Source: an uncultured Lachnospiraceae bacterium (GTDB lineage: Bacteria; Bacillota; Clostridia; Lachnospirales; Lachnospiraceae). Taken from it: a stretch of DNA of 64,000 bases. The first letter of the stretch is position 1, and every line of letters starts with the position of its first letter. The notes under the pieces were generated by a model. That model saw nothing but the letters and a program-made list of their open reading frames with translations. It was not told the DNA's origin and did no database searches. The position numbers and the translations under genes are program-made. Location of the stretch: the NCBI GenBank assembly GCA_910586025.1, contig CAJUIO010000009.1, positions 1 through 64,000 of the forward strand. Reading direction: 5' to 3'. Positions 55,246-64,000 of this stretch are shown piece by piece.

Positions 55246-57046
55246 CGCTTTTCTCCTCCCGATAATACTTGCTTTGCATTTCAAATAATTCTGCATATTT
55301 TCCGCCCAAAGCAATCAACTCATCATGCGTCCCTTCCTCCAGGATGCGTCCCCCTTCAAGAAAAATTATTCTGGTAAGGAACCGCATGCTGGCGAGCCTG
55401 TGCGAAATATAAAGGCATGTCCTGTCCCCACACAGGCTATGGAAGCTTTCATAAGTCTCGCTCTCAGCTATCGCATCCAGCGCCGAAGTCGGCTCATCCA
55501 AAATCCATAGGGCGGACTGCTCCCGGTAGAGCATCCTTGCCAATAAAATCTTTTGTTTCTGCCCTCCCGAAAGCATCAGCCCCGCAGGATCCACTGCCTT
55601 TGTCATCTGTGCCATGACCCCCATCGGATGGGCCGCTATGTCATCGTAAATCCCCGCAAGGCGCAGGCACTGGATGACCCGGCCTGTATCCGTGTCCGCC
55701 AGGGGACGCAGGGAAACATTCTCTGCCACCGTATAGGGAAGGATCAGGCAGTCCTGGAAAACCACCGAGATCATTTTAGCCCTTTCAGCATATGGCATCT
55801 CCTTCACCGGTGTCCCGTTGATCAGAACCTGGCCTGACTGGGGCGTATATAATCCGCACAGGAGCTTGACCAAGGTTGTCTTCCCCGCGCCATTTACTCC
55901 TGCAAGCGCCACTTTTTCCCCGGCCCTTATGGTCAAATTGAAGTGTTCTATCACATTTCTGCCGTCCCCATAGGAAAAGCATACATCCCTAAATTCCACT
56001 GCAGCCTTTTCTCCCCCTCCTTCCCGAAGCCCGTCGTCGCCCTCTCTTTTTCCTTCCTGTGCGCCATCAAGATACTCCCTGACTGCCTGTACCCCCCTGC
56101 ACCCTAACTGCAGAACCCCATAGCTGTTGACACAGGTCGTGATAAAATTTGAAAACTGGCTGGCCGCGCCGAAATACAGCACAAACCCGCCTGCTGTAAT
56201 CTCCCCTTTGCATACCTTATCGATCAAGTAAGCAAACATCACTCCACCGCGGAAGAGCATGGTTATAGCCGCCGTAATCTGGTTCCCCATAAGCCGTCTC
56301 TGGAAATCAGCGTTAATCTCCCACAGTTTTGCAAGGCTCTGGTCCATGGCTTTGCACAGCCAGTCTTTCATATGGTACAGACGCACATCCTTGCCAATCC
56401 TGGGAGACTGGAACGCATTGATAAAGTAATAGTACCTTCTCATTTCCGCTGACTGCTCACCCATTCTCATTTCATTTGCATGCTCCGCCCGGTTCAGCAT
56501 GATGTAATTGATGGCAGAAAGAGCCAGCAGAAATATCACCAGGCGCAGATCCAATGCAGCCAATAAGCCTGAAAACAACGCAAAGCTCAGAATACAAACC
56601 ACAAGATCCATCGCCCCTTCAAGCACCTGCCGTATATCAGCCCCCCACAGGCAGACTTGTCTGGCCTTTTCATATGCATTCTGCCCTTCCCCGCTCTCTG
56701 TATAGGCATAATCCGCATCCATCCGTCTTAAAAAAACGCCGTACAGCATACTCCGGCCAATGAATAACTGCCGCATCCCTCTGCCCGACTGGGCTCCCGA
56801 CTGAACCGTTGACGCAATCAGGTAGGCAGCCATGATTCCCAGGAGCAAACCGAACTGGCCTGCGGACATCCCGTTTTCCACCAGAGACACTGCACAGGAC
56901 GGCAGATACACCATGGCCGCCGATGCCATGACCGAACTGACCATACATAGAACAAGAAGCAGGATAAGGAACGGATCCTCCCTGGCAATTGTTGACAGGA
57001 GATAAAAAATCCCTTTCCATAATGGCTCTTTTCTCTTTTCACTCAT
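55235..57046 (-). CDS. ABC half-exporter of the second locus, upstream member
   Basis: 603 residues: about six membrane helices (residues 20-300) and an ATPase domain with Walker A AGVNGAGKTT, signature LSGGQKQKILLAR, Walker B LWILDEPTSALD and ISHRLAS. The C-terminus GGKYAELFEMQSKYYREEK matches the exporter type of the first locus. It overlaps the next half-exporter, forming a likely heterodimer. GC-rich. The cargo is unknown; the locus carries remnants of what may be a maturation gene. Confidence 0.9.
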   Translation of the reverse strand: MSEKRKEPLWKGIFYLLSTIAREDPFLILLLVLCMVSSVMASAAMVYLPSCAVSLVENGMSAGQFGLLLGIMAAYLIASTVQSGAQSGRGMRQLFIGRSMLYGVFLRRMDADYAYTESGEGQNAYEKARQVCLWGADIRQVLEGAMDLVVCILSFALFSGLLAALDLRLVIFLLALSAINYIMLNRAEHANEMRMGEQSAEMRRYYYFINAFQSPRIGKDVRLYHMKDWLCKAMDQSLAKLWEINADFQRRLMGNQITAAITMLFRGGVMFAYLIDKVCKGEITAGGFVLYFGAASQFSNFITTCVNSYGVLQLGCRGVQAVREYLDGAQEGKREGDDGLREGGGEKAAVEFRDVCFSYGDGRNVIEHFNLTIRAGEKVALAGVNGAGKTTLVKLLCGLYTPQSGQVLINGTPVKEMPYAERAKMISVVFQDCLILPYTVAENVSLRPLADTDTGRVIQCLRLAGIYDDIAAHPMGVMAQMTKAVDPAGLMLSGGQKQKILLARMLYREQSALWILDEPTSALDAIAESETYESFHSLCGDRTCLYISHRLASMRFLTRIIFLEGGRILEEGTHDELIALGGKYAELFEMQSKYYREEKSDEG

Positions 57047-57114
57047 TTATCTTTCCTCCTTTTACGATTTCTATGGGAAAATCACTTGGCTTGCAGCGTC
57101 ACAAATAACTTTAT

Positions 57115-57573
57115 CTAGGAATCTAATTTCATGAAATCCCGACATTTCATAACAAAATTATAATACTCTTCACTTCTGGAATCTTTTTTATAAGATTTAA
57201 TAGAGTTATCTATATTTTTCCACATTGAATAGCAACATACCTTTGCAAAACAACAAATATCACATTTCGGACAGGAAGGAACCAAAAAACCATCCTTATG
57301 TATCCTTAACAATTTTTCAACTTCGTCTTTATATACATTGCTTTTATCCAAACTTTCTATAAAATCCTTAATATCAGTAGGGCTTACTTTTTCTTCCAAC
57401 GCTTTAAGAATCATCATATCTATATTTGCAGTATGCTCCGAAACCCGAGCATTTTTATTATATATTTCTAAATAATGCATAGCCATATCATATTTTTTCA
57501 AATATAGCGCAAGATACGCTGTGAATAGGTAAGGGTTATATAAATAAGGTGCATCAGTACCATTTTTAGTATA
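57115..57573 (-). pseudogene. 3' remnant of a gene with a Cys cluster at the head of the exporter locus
   Basis: Open frame from after a TGA (57574) to a stop at 57115; the first possible start in the old frame is a TTG at 57501 without ribosome site. Upstream codons still read as protein (DAPYLYNPYLFTAYLALYLK). Near the C-terminus CPKCDICCFAKVCC packs six cysteines in 14 residues, like the auxiliary iron-sulfur (SPASM-type) clusters of radical SAM peptide maturases, but the spacing is not diagnostic. It is AT-rich. I read it as the tail of a lost maturation enzyme; a free-standing small Cys protein is possible. Confidence 0.5.
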
Positions 57574-57592
57574 TCACTTTCCCTATAGGCTC

Positions 57593-57646
57593 CGTAAATA
57601 TCACATTCCTACATTAAGTGTTATTTTTCTATCATTTTGAAACTTA
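57593..57646 (-). promoter_or_regulatory. Upstream block shared with the first exporter locus
   Basis: GTAAATATCACATTCCTACA continuing to TTTTTCTAT and CATTTTGAAACTT matches 13776-13857, less 31 nt. It precedes the remnant and the ABC exporters on the minus strand. In 57647-57874 I see no gene. Confidence 0.6.
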
Positions 57647-57874
57647 TTTGAACATTTCATTTTGGAAGAACCATTGATTTCATTTGAGAACCACCAGTTA
57701 GTTGAAGTAATCCGGTTTATAACCAGTATTCAGAATAGATCCATTCAAAATTTATGCTATGTGCTTAACCTTGATTTCCCTATAGTATGCTGTTACTACA
57801 CATAATTTTAACTATGCCAAACTTCTAAAAAGCGCTAATTTTTAGCGGTTTCTGCTTGATTCTTCTCTTGTCAT

Positions 57875-57922
57875 TTGCCCTTTGCAGAAACAACATATTA
57901 ACGTTGTTTCTACAAAGGGCAA
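57875..57922. repeat. 20-bp inverted repeat next to the IS66-like fragment
   Basis: TTGCCCTTTGCAGAAACAAC (57875-57894) pairs with GTTGTTTCTACAAAGGGCAA (57903-57922) with one mismatch and an 8-nt loop. No T tract. It directly abuts the 3' end of the IS66-like gene and may be an element end or a terminator-like structure. Confidence 0.55.
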
Positions 57923-58171
57923 TTATGAGTAAAATGATATCTTGTGGGACAAAACAAACGACCATGCAGGCATATGGTACGATAGAAGCATAGCACAATT
58001 GCTTTTCCCGGGAGCAAACCTGGCATCCCAGCGCATATCAGATTTCCTGAAATCCCTAGACTTGTCATAACTGATCTGATTGCTGTCACACCACTTCCGG
58101 GCAGACAGACCGCTCTGGTTCCTCTGCTGAAAGATCAGCAGCCATTCGTCATTTGTAAACTTTGTATTCAT
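57923..58171 (-). pseudogene. IS66-type accessory protein (TnpA-like) fragment
   Basis: ATG 58171 is preceded by an excellent AAGGAGG. The first 45 residues (TNDEWLLIFQQRNQSGLSAR, then KWCDSNQISYDKSRDF) match the helix-turn-helix start of IS66 TnpA-type proteins, where xxSGLSxxxWCxxNxISxxxF is typical. The rest of the 82 codons does not fit and seems to come from unrelated DNA, so the gene is truncated. No TnpB or TnpC follows. Confidence 0.6.
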
Positions 58172-58339
58172 TGAAACACCTCCTTGTGATAGTACAAAGA
58201 GAGTATATCAATCAGTTGAGAAAGATTCACTACGGTATGTTTTGTGTCGCTTACAGACCAATGCCAGGTCAGGTGTTTCCGGATTTGTCAAATACAGATG
58301 TGCCAGCAGTTGAATCTTTATTCCTGTTTTTCAATCCGT

Positions 58340-60901
58340 TTACACCTCCGCCACCCGCAGCCTCTCAATAATACTTTTTTTACACAGCACATGATAGCAG
58401 ATCACCGGAAGCGCCACCACCACTGCCGCAATTACAGGAACGCTGGCTATAAGGGGCAGAAATCTGATCTTCCATACAAAATAATTCATATTCCTTCCGA
58501 TCAGCCAGACCAGTCCCCAGCTGATCCCGTTGCCCACCGTGGCCGTGATGGCCAGGGTGAAGATTCCGTACCAGATGCCCTCCATGATCAGCATGCCTTC
58601 CAGCTGCTTCCCTGTCATCCCAACCGCCTGCATCATGGCAAACTCCTGCTTTCTCGCAAGGATGCCGGTGATCATGGCATTAATCAGGTTCAGCACACCG
58701 ATAAATCCCAGGACTGCGCCAAGGAGACCGCCCACGACCGTAAACACTCTATTCAGATCGGAGAATTCCTTTTTGAGGCTTTCCTTGGTAATCAGGGTAA
58801 GCTCCGGGTTCCTTTCGCTGATCAGCTTTTCAATAGCCTGCGATATCTGTGCGGTCTTTTCCTCCTCCACGGTAAGGCAGGCATGAAGCGCTCCCCGTGT
58901 CTCGAAAAGCTCGTGAAAATCCTTCTCTCCCAGGAAAATTCTTGTCCCGACGCCGGGATAGTAACGGGTTCCCGCTCCGTCACTGAGTCTTGCAACCGCC
59001 ATGATCCGGATCTCCTTCTTCGTATCCCACTGTCCGGTCCTATAATTATAATATCCTAAGGCGATCTGATCTCCCAGGGACAGCCAGTCTTCGTCATCCC
59101 AGGTAAGCAGTACCCCGTAACCGCCCGCTTTCAGCATCTCCTCGTCCAGATTTCCCTGCGTGACTTCCAGACAGGAGAACAGCTCTTCCTCCGCACTGAA
59201 GCAATCCGCTCTTGCTACCTTCTCTGAAAGTGATTCCTCCACTTCCTGGGACAGATACGGTTTATCTGTCAGTTTTTCTCTGTAAATTCTTTCAAATCGT
59301 TCAAGCACCTCTCCGGAAAGCTCCAGCTCCCCGCATTTTGACCACACACTGCGTATCTTTGTCACGCCGTCTATGGCCGAGAGCTCCTCCACAATTGCCG
59401 GTGTGAAAGCCTCAAAGTCATGGTAGGAATAAGACATGTTCACCGTGCAGGCATGGGTCAGCTGCATATCCGATATCAGATAGCTCTTCACATACTCGTC
59501 AAAGGAAAACCCCTTAACCAGACAGTAGGTTCCGTTTAACAGGATCAGAGACAGGGACAGGGAAGCGATGACCACTGCGGCCTTCTTCCTGTTTCTTCCC
59601 ATATTCGCCATGGCAAGGCGAAGAGCCGATACCCTCGCAGTCCTCTTTTCCTTCCTTCTGTACTGTGTGCTTTCCACATAGCGCACAGCCTCGATTGCCG
59701 ACACCTTAGCGGCAAGACGGCAGGGCCTGATGCTGCTTAAATATACCACCGCCAGGGCAAAAACGGCACTCCCCGCAAAGATAGAGGGATTCAGCGAAAC
59801 AGGCATCATGATATTTCCCAGATTCATAATCCTGTACATGACAGGAATAATTCCCTTTCCCACAAACCAGCCGAGGAAAAGCCCCAGCGGGATCCCCGCC
59901 GCCGAAAGAAGCAATGCCTGCCTGTGAACCATGCCCCTTAACTGCCTTCCCGTGGTGCCTATGGTTTTCAGCAGTCCGTAATAACGGATATCCGAGGTGA
60001 CATTGATGTAAAAAATATTGTAGATGATCAGATATCCGGCCAGAGTAATAATAAAAAGGATCCCCGCCATCATCATCATGGTAAAGCCGTCCACCTCAGA
60101 TGCTGTGTATGCCCAATTCACGCTCTCTTCTATCTCGCCTTCGGCAAAGCCCGCTCTCATTGCCAGCTCATGTACCTGAGTCTCAATGTCATAGGCCGAA
60201 TCAAACCACACCTGCACCTGGCACAGTCCCTCCTGATTTATATTTCCCTGTTCGCTGCGCTCCCGGTAGGTTTTGGAGGATATGTCGATATTTTCATAAA
60301 GCCATTCCTGCGATACCCAGAACTCCTGGGCATGGGCCGCATCATTGGAGAAATAGTAACCGGAAAGCACAAATTCCTCGACAATATACTTTTCTTGCCC
60401 CTCCGCATCATGGGTGCGCAACGTTATCGGCACCCTCACGCCAAGCTCCATAGGGATGCCGAGCGCATCCAGAACCTTGCTGCTGGCCACGCATTCCTTT
60501 CCCTGCGCCGGCATCCTTCCCTCCTCCGGATAGCAGAAGGACCACCTGGCTAAATCGTCCTCGGCATAGCGCACCTCGGTCTGGATGGCGGCCAGCTCCG
60601 GATTCATTGCAAAGCCCGCAAAGATGTCATAGGAGATATCCCGGCAGCCTCCCGCTTCTTTTATCCGCTCATATTCTTCCAGTGTCAGTGTCTTGAATCC
60701 GCCGTGAGCGCTGGTTCCGATCTGTCTCATGGTAGATTCCTCAATGGCTCGCACAAGCGTGCTCCCCACGGTAAATACCGCCGTAAAAAGAAGGGCTGTC
60801 AGGGCGATTGCGAGAATGGCTATGAGATTTTTTTCCCGCTTTTCCCTCATGGTCCTCCAGGACAGCTTACTTATGACCTTCCGGTTTGCCACCCGCTTCA
60901 T
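58340..60901 (-). CDS. FtsX-type ABC transporter permease
   Basis: 853 residues. One N-terminal membrane helix (about 28-50) is followed by a large outer domain (about 55-260), then two FtsX units of three to four helices (about 265-380 and 755-845) separated by a second outer domain (about 490-740). This is the MacB/YtrF-like or BceB-like exporter layout. It overlaps its ATPase gene by ATGA and lies near a two-component system, so it probably exports, or detects, an envelope-active compound such as an antimicrobial peptide. The cargo is not known. Confidence 0.9.
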   Translation of the reverse strand: MKRVANRKVISKLSWRTMREKREKNLIAILAIALTALLFTAVFTVGSTLVRAIEESTMRQIGTSAHGGFKTLTLEEYERIKEAGGCRDISYDIFAGFAMNPELAAIQTEVRYAEDDLARWSFCYPEEGRMPAQGKECVASSKVLDALGIPMELGVRVPITLRTHDAEGQEKYIVEEFVLSGYYFSNDAAHAQEFWVSQEWLYENIDISSKTYRERSEQGNINQEGLCQVQVWFDSAYDIETQVHELAMRAGFAEGEIEESVNWAYTASEVDGFTMMMMAGILFIITLAGYLIIYNIFYINVTSDIRYYGLLKTIGTTGRQLRGMVHRQALLLSAAGIPLGLFLGWFVGKGIIPVMYRIMNLGNIMMPVSLNPSIFAGSAVFALAVVYLSSIRPCRLAAKVSAIEAVRYVESTQYRRKEKRTARVSALRLAMANMGRNRKKAAVVIASLSLSLILLNGTYCLVKGFSFDEYVKSYLISDMQLTHACTVNMSYSYHDFEAFTPAIVEELSAIDGVTKIRSVWSKCGELELSGEVLERFERIYREKLTDKPYLSQEVEESLSEKVARADCFSAEEELFSCLEVTQGNLDEEMLKAGGYGVLLTWDDEDWLSLGDQIALGYYNYRTGQWDTKKEIRIMAVARLSDGAGTRYYPGVGTRIFLGEKDFHELFETRGALHACLTVEEEKTAQISQAIEKLISERNPELTLITKESLKKEFSDLNRVFTVVGGLLGAVLGFIGVLNLINAMITGILARKQEFAMMQAVGMTGKQLEGMLIMEGIWYGIFTLAITATVGNGISWGLVWLIGRNMNYFVWKIRFLPLIASVPVIAAVVVALPVICYHVLCKKSIIERLRVAEV

Positions 60902-61578
60902 GCTCTGTCACCTCCCGTAACGATCCGTCCATCCTCGATTCTCACGATCCGATCCGCCATCTGGGCGATCTCCTCATTGTGGGTAATCATCACAATTGTC
61001 TGCTCAAATTTTTTTGCCGTAACCTTGAGCAGTCCCAGCACATCCTGGCTGGATCTGGAATCCAGGTTTCCCGTTGGCTCATCCGCCAGAATGATCGCCG
61101 GTTTCGCCGCAAGGGCCCTTGCGATGGCGACCCGCTGCTGTTGTCCGCCGGAGAGCTGGGAGGGCAGAGTGTTTACCTTGCTCTCGATCCCCAGAGTCTT
61201 TATAATCTTATCCACATAGGAGGTGTCCACCTCGTTTCCGTCCAGCTGCACCGGGAACACGATATTCTCATACACGTTGAGCACCGGCACCAGATTGTAG
61301 CTCTGAAAGACAAAGCCGATCTTCCGTCTCCTGAATATGGCGAGGGCATCCTCCTTAAGCCTGGAAATGTCCTTTCCATCCACCACCACACTGCCCTGTG
61401 TGGGATAGTCCAGACCTCCCAGCATATGAAGAAGCGTGGATTTTCCGCTGCCGCTGGTTCCCACAATGGAAACAAATTCTCCCTGCTCGACCTTAAGGTT
61501 CACACCGTCCAGGGCCTTCACCAGACTCTCCGCCTGCCCATAATACTTTTTCAGGCCATTTGTCTCTAATACTGTCAT
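60898..61578 (-). CDS. ABC transporter ATPase (LolD/MacB type)
   Basis: 226 residues, complete. Walker [18 protein letters not shown], signature [16 protein letters not shown], Walker [14 protein letters not shown], and the switch His in MITHNEEIA. It energises the FtsX-type permease encoded by the overlapping downstream gene. A terminator separates it from the histidine kinase upstream, so it probably has its own promoter between 61579 and 61600, perhaps controlled by the response regulator. Confidence 0.95.
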   Translation of the reverse strand: MTVLETNGLKKYYGQAESLVKALDGVNLKVEQGEFVSIVGTSGSGKSTLLHMLGGLDYPTQGSVVVDGKDISRLKEDALAIFRRRKIGFVFQSYNLVPVLNVYENIVFPVQLDGNEVDTSYVDKIIKTLGIESKVNTLPSQLSGGQQQRVAIARALAAKPAIILADEPTGNLDSRSSQDVLGLLKVTAKKFEQTIVMITHNEEIAQMADRIVRIEDGRIVTGGDRA

Positions 61579-61601
61579 ATGCTCATTCCCTCCGTTAAAC
61601 T

Positions 61602-61649
61602 AAAAAAGTAAAACGGCGAAAGCTATTGCCCCCGCCGCTTTCTGTTTAC
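61602..61649 (-). terminator. Terminator between the histidine kinase and the ABC exporter
   Basis: On the minus strand GTAAACAGAAAGC (61649-61637) pairs with GCTTTCGCCGTTTTAC (61623-61608) with a small bulge, followed by TTTTTT (61607-61602). Confidence 0.75.
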
Positions 61650-61708
61650 TAATATAACAGAAGAATCTTTCCCCTTGCTTTCCGGAATCTAACGCTTTTG
61701 AAAGAATC

Positions 61709-62545
61709 TCATTCCCCATTCCTCGCCATATAAAAGTAAAAAACGCTTCCCCTTCCCCGCTTTGACTTTACCTTCACATATCCGCCCTGCTTTTCGGCGA
61801 TCTCCCGGACCAGATACAGGCCGATTCCAACGCCGGGTTCCTGGGATACCTCCCTTCCTCTGTAAAACCGTCGGAAGATCTGGGCCTGTTCCTCCTCCCC
61901 GATACCGATTCCCTCATCCTTCACCGAAACGGCCGTAAACATTTCATACTCTGTCACGCCTATCTCAATCCTGCTGCCTGCAGGGCTGTACTTCACCGCA
62001 TTATCCAGAAGATTTTCCATGGCCTCCTCCGTCCATTTCCGGTCAAAGCAGGCCGCCTTGTCTGTCCCCTCAAAGCTTAAGCTGACCTGCTTTTTCAAAG
62101 CCGCATCACTGATCTGCTCCATAGCCGCCAGGAGCACAGGCTCTATGGACTGAACCTTTGGATGGAGAACCAGAAGCTCACTCTCAAGCCGGGAGGATTT
62201 GATCAGAGAGCGGATCAGGAAATCCAGCTTCTCCGACTGGTCGCTGATCTTCTTCACAATGGGAATCAGCTCCGGATCCTTTTCCTTTTCCCGAAGAAGC
62301 TGGGAATAGAGAAGGATATTGGCAAGAGGCGTCTTGGTCTGGTGGGAAATGTTGGAAATCAGTCCTCTCACCCTCTCCTGCTCCTCCCTGGTCCGCCTTT
62401 GTGACACCTGGGAGAGCGCAAGATACCGCTTCCATCTTGTTTCCAGCCGGGAGAGCCTGGTCTCATTGTAGTCTCTCTCCTCAAAGGTTCCGTTTATGGC
62501 CTGGTCCAGCATCTCCTCCAGCCTTGCCATAGTGCCTCTTCCCAT
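61709..62545 (-). CDS. Soluble sensor histidine kinase
   Basis: 278 residues without membrane helix or recognised sensor domain. A short N-terminal helical part (1-75) precedes the dimerisation H box (NISHQTKTPLAN, with the phosphorylated His), then the ATPase domain with N box (ENLLDNAVKYS), DEGIGIG and GVGIGLYLVREI. Start 62545 is set by AGGAGG 6 nt upstream. Such input-less kinases next to ABC exporters probably receive the signal from the transporter. It is 53 nt after its response regulator gene. Confidence 0.92.
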   Translation of the reverse strand: MGRGTMARLEEMLDQAINGTFEERDYNETRLSRLETRWKRYLALSQVSQRRTREEQERVRGLISNISHQTKTPLANILLYSQLLREKEKDPELIPIVKKISDQSEKLDFLIRSLIKSSRLESELLVLHPKVQSIEPVLLAAMEQISDAALKKQVSLSFEGTDKAACFDRKWTEEAMENLLDNAVKYSPAGSRIEIGVTEYEMFTAVSVKDEGIGIGEEEQAQIFRRFYRGREVSQEPGVGIGLYLVREIAEKQGGYVKVKSKRGRGSVFYFYMARNGE

Positions 62546-62598
62546 TGATCTCCTCCTGTTTTTGCCGCCGATTCCCGGGCACCGCCCTTTGGATGACG

Positions 62599-63258
62599 CT
62601 AAACCTTCCAGATATAGCCCTTTCCATATACCGTCTGCAGATGGCCGCCGCACTCTCCCAGCTTGTTTCTCAATCTGCCTACCGCCACGGACAAAGCATT
62701 TTCATCCACGTATTCCGCTCCGTCCGTCCATATCCTGTCCACCAGCTGTTCTCTGCCAAGCACCTGATTTCTGTTTTCCACAAGAAGATGCAGAAGCTTC
62801 TGCTCGGTTCTGCTGAGAATAATCTCCTCCGCTCCCTTAAAAAAACGCATCTCCTCAAAGCAAAAGGACAGCTCTCCGAACTGCCACGTCCTCTTGCCCG
62901 CACCGCGCAGCACCTTATCAATCCTTGCCCGCAGCACCATGAGACTAAAAGGCTTCGTGATATAATCCTCCGCTCCCAGCTCAAGCCCCCGGACCTCGTC
63001 CATCTCCCAGTCATTGGCCGTGAGAATGATCACCGGGACATCACTCTGCCTCTTTATCGTTTTGAGAAGTTCATAGCCGCTTCCGTCCGGAAGATTCAGG
63101 TCAAGCAGCACCAGATCAAAATCCGCCACCCCCTCAAAGGTGCGCAAAGCCTGCCCAAGCTGTGCGCAGAGCGTAAATTGCAGATCCTCTCTCTGCAGTG
63201 CGAGCGCTATTCCCTCCCGAAGCCCTTCGTCATCCTCAACCACCAATATCTTCTTCAC
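62599..63258 (-). CDS. OmpR-type response regulator
   Basis: 219 residues starting at GTG 63258 (AGAGG 7 nt upstream). Receiver domain with acidic pair D9-D10, phospho-acceptor Asp53 in LLDLNLPDG and Lys102 in TKPF; winged-helix DNA-binding domain (about 125-218, ending TVYGKGYIWKV). The GTG overlaps the TGA of the glycogen debranching gene (GTGA), so it can be translated from that transcript. Its target may be the FtsX-type exporter downstream. Confidence 0.95.
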   Translation of the reverse strand: MKKILVVEDDEGLREGIALALQREDLQFTLCAQLGQALRTFEGVADFDLVLLDLNLPDGSGYELLKTIKRQSDVPVIILTANDWEMDEVRGLELGAEDYITKPFSLMVLRARIDKVLRGAGKRTWQFGELSFCFEEMRFFKGAEEIILSRTEQKLLHLLVENRNQVLGREQLVDRIWTDGAEYVDENALSVAVGRLRNKLGECGGHLQTVYGKGYIWKV

Positions 63259-64000
63259 GCTGTTACCTCTGCGTTCCGGCCTCTGTTCTTTTCCACGGTG
63301 AGCACGCATACGGACCGTCCGATCATCCTGACCCGGTTTCCCTCCAGGCGATGCGCATCCTTCTTTTCCTCCGCTATGCCCTTAGGAAGATATTGCTTCC
63401 CGGTATCAACTGTCACCGCATAACACATCCCTGCCGGAATCGGCGGAAGATCAAACTCCTGATCCTCCCAGAACACATTCACCGCAAGACAGATAATGTC
63501 GTCGGAACGGTTCTCCTCGTCTCTTCCCGCATAGATCACGCGCAGCACCTTTGACTGGCCGTCCGGCCCCATCACCTGAATTTCCGGAAAGCCCGCCTGA
63601 CTTCTTCCGCTGTATTTCCGAAGCACAGGGTGATTTTTACGGAAAGCGGATATAAATCTGCAGAACTCGAAATGCTCCCGGTTTTTCTCGATATCGCCCC
63701 AATTCAGCCAGGAGATCTCATTATCCTGACAATAGGCGTTGTTATTTCCAAACTGAGAATTCAAAAACTCATCCCCTGCAAAATACATGGGTGTACCCCT
63801 GCTGCACATGAGTACCGCAAAAGCATTCTTTGCAAGCCTTCTGCGAAGAGACAGCACCTCCTCGTCCTCCGTCTCACCCTCCACGCCGCAGTTCCAGCTG
63901 CGGTTGTCGTCCGCACCGTCGGTATTGTTCCAGCCGTTGGCCTCATTATGCTTTTGGTTATAGGAATAGAGATCCCATAACGTAAAGCCGTCATGGCAGG
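63255..64000 (-). CDS. glgX: Glycogen debranching enzyme, C-terminal part (5' end outside)
   Basis: The last 248 codons of a GlgX/isoamylase-type GH13 enzyme; the gene continues beyond the window. The end of the catalytic barrel is visible: HDGFTLWDLYSYNQKHNEAN, then NCGVEGE, and RGTPMYFAGDEFLNSQFGNN, then the C-terminal beta domain. Relatives hydrolyse alpha-1,6 branches of glycogen or limit dextrin. It complements GlgC/GlgD. Its stop codon overlaps the response regulator start by GTGA, which is an unusual link between glycogen breakdown and a signalling pair. Confidence 0.92.
   Translation of the reverse strand, partial: CHDGFTLWDLYSYNQKHNEANGWNNTDGADDNRSWNCGVEGETEDEEVLSLRRRLAKNAFAVLMCSRGTPMYFAGDEFLNSQFGNNNAYCQDNEISWLNWGDIEKNREHFEFCRFISAFRKNHPVLRKYSGRSQAGFPEIQVMGPDGQSKVLRVIYAGRDEENRSDDIICLAVNVFWEDQEFDLPPIPAGMCYAVTVDTGKQYLPKGIAEEKKDAHRLEGNRVRMIGRSVCVLTVEKNRGRNAEVTA

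Noticed and set aside
58162..58371. Plus-strand frame containing MPGQVFPDLSNTDVPAVESL
   Set aside because: No ribosome site, overlaps the end of the FtsX-type permease gene, and most of its tail is antisense to it.

Overview
The window looks like a chromosomal segment from a spore-forming Clostridia, most likely Lachnospiraceae. The reasons are sporulation genes (spoVAC, spoVAD, a SigG-like promoter), strong AGGAGG-type ribosome binding sites, GlgC/GlgD pairs, a cellobiose phosphorylase, GlnRS together with GatCAB, and several families that to my knowledge are typical of gut Clostridia. The genus is an inference. No searches were run; all names rest on motifs read in the sequence.

Layout. 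1-370: tRNA-His (partial), tRNA-Gln, tRNA-Lys and a strong terminator. 400-3700: a minus-strand operon (RlmL-like methyltransferase, a degenerate amidase, rdgB, YfcE-like phosphodiesterase). 3700-5320: a patch of debris and short genes: a truncated NUDIX gene between inverted 20-nt repeats, a 46-residue Asn/Gln-rich protein behind a SigG-like promoter, and a coding remnant. 5320-9600: cellobiose phosphorylase with a divergent LacI regulator. 9600-14820: AT-rich island with two ABC half-exporters, a decayed gene, an IS3-type transposase remnant and nested hairpin repeats. 14930-25260: cardiolipin synthase, pyridoxamine kinase, a 295-bp inverted-repeat element, spoVAD, a TIM-barrel-like protein, an SGNH/MBOAT O-acetylation pair, spoVAC, and a TetR operon. 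25270-34130: MocR regulator, DUF2225 protein, glnS, a GGDEF/EAL sensor, guaB. 34400-39800: a membrane protein and a threonine operon (pheB, hom, homoserine kinase-like, lysC). 39990-45700: glgC-glgD and gatCAB. 45900-49760: a lipase, then an operon of a YbaK deacylase, a small membrane protein, mtnA and a class II aldolase. 49900-58170: second accessory island: a gene cut by an IS1634-like element, a second ABC exporter pair with an unknown 353-residue partner, and two remnants. 58340-64000: FtsX-type ABC exporter, soluble histidine kinase, response regulator and the 3' end of a glycogen debranching enzyme.

How parts work together. Cellobiose phosphorolysis gives glucose 1-phosphate, the substrate of GlgC/GlgD; the debranching enzyme at the right edge breaks the polymer down. 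LysC, Hom and the phosphoglycerate mutase-like kinase can convert aspartate to homoserine phosphate. MtnA plus the aldolase fits a methylthioribose/5-deoxyribose salvage shunt. The two exporter islands share a conserved upstream block although they lie 44 kb apart, and in both the gene just after that block is broken. They look like two copies of one peptide-export type of locus in different stages of decay.
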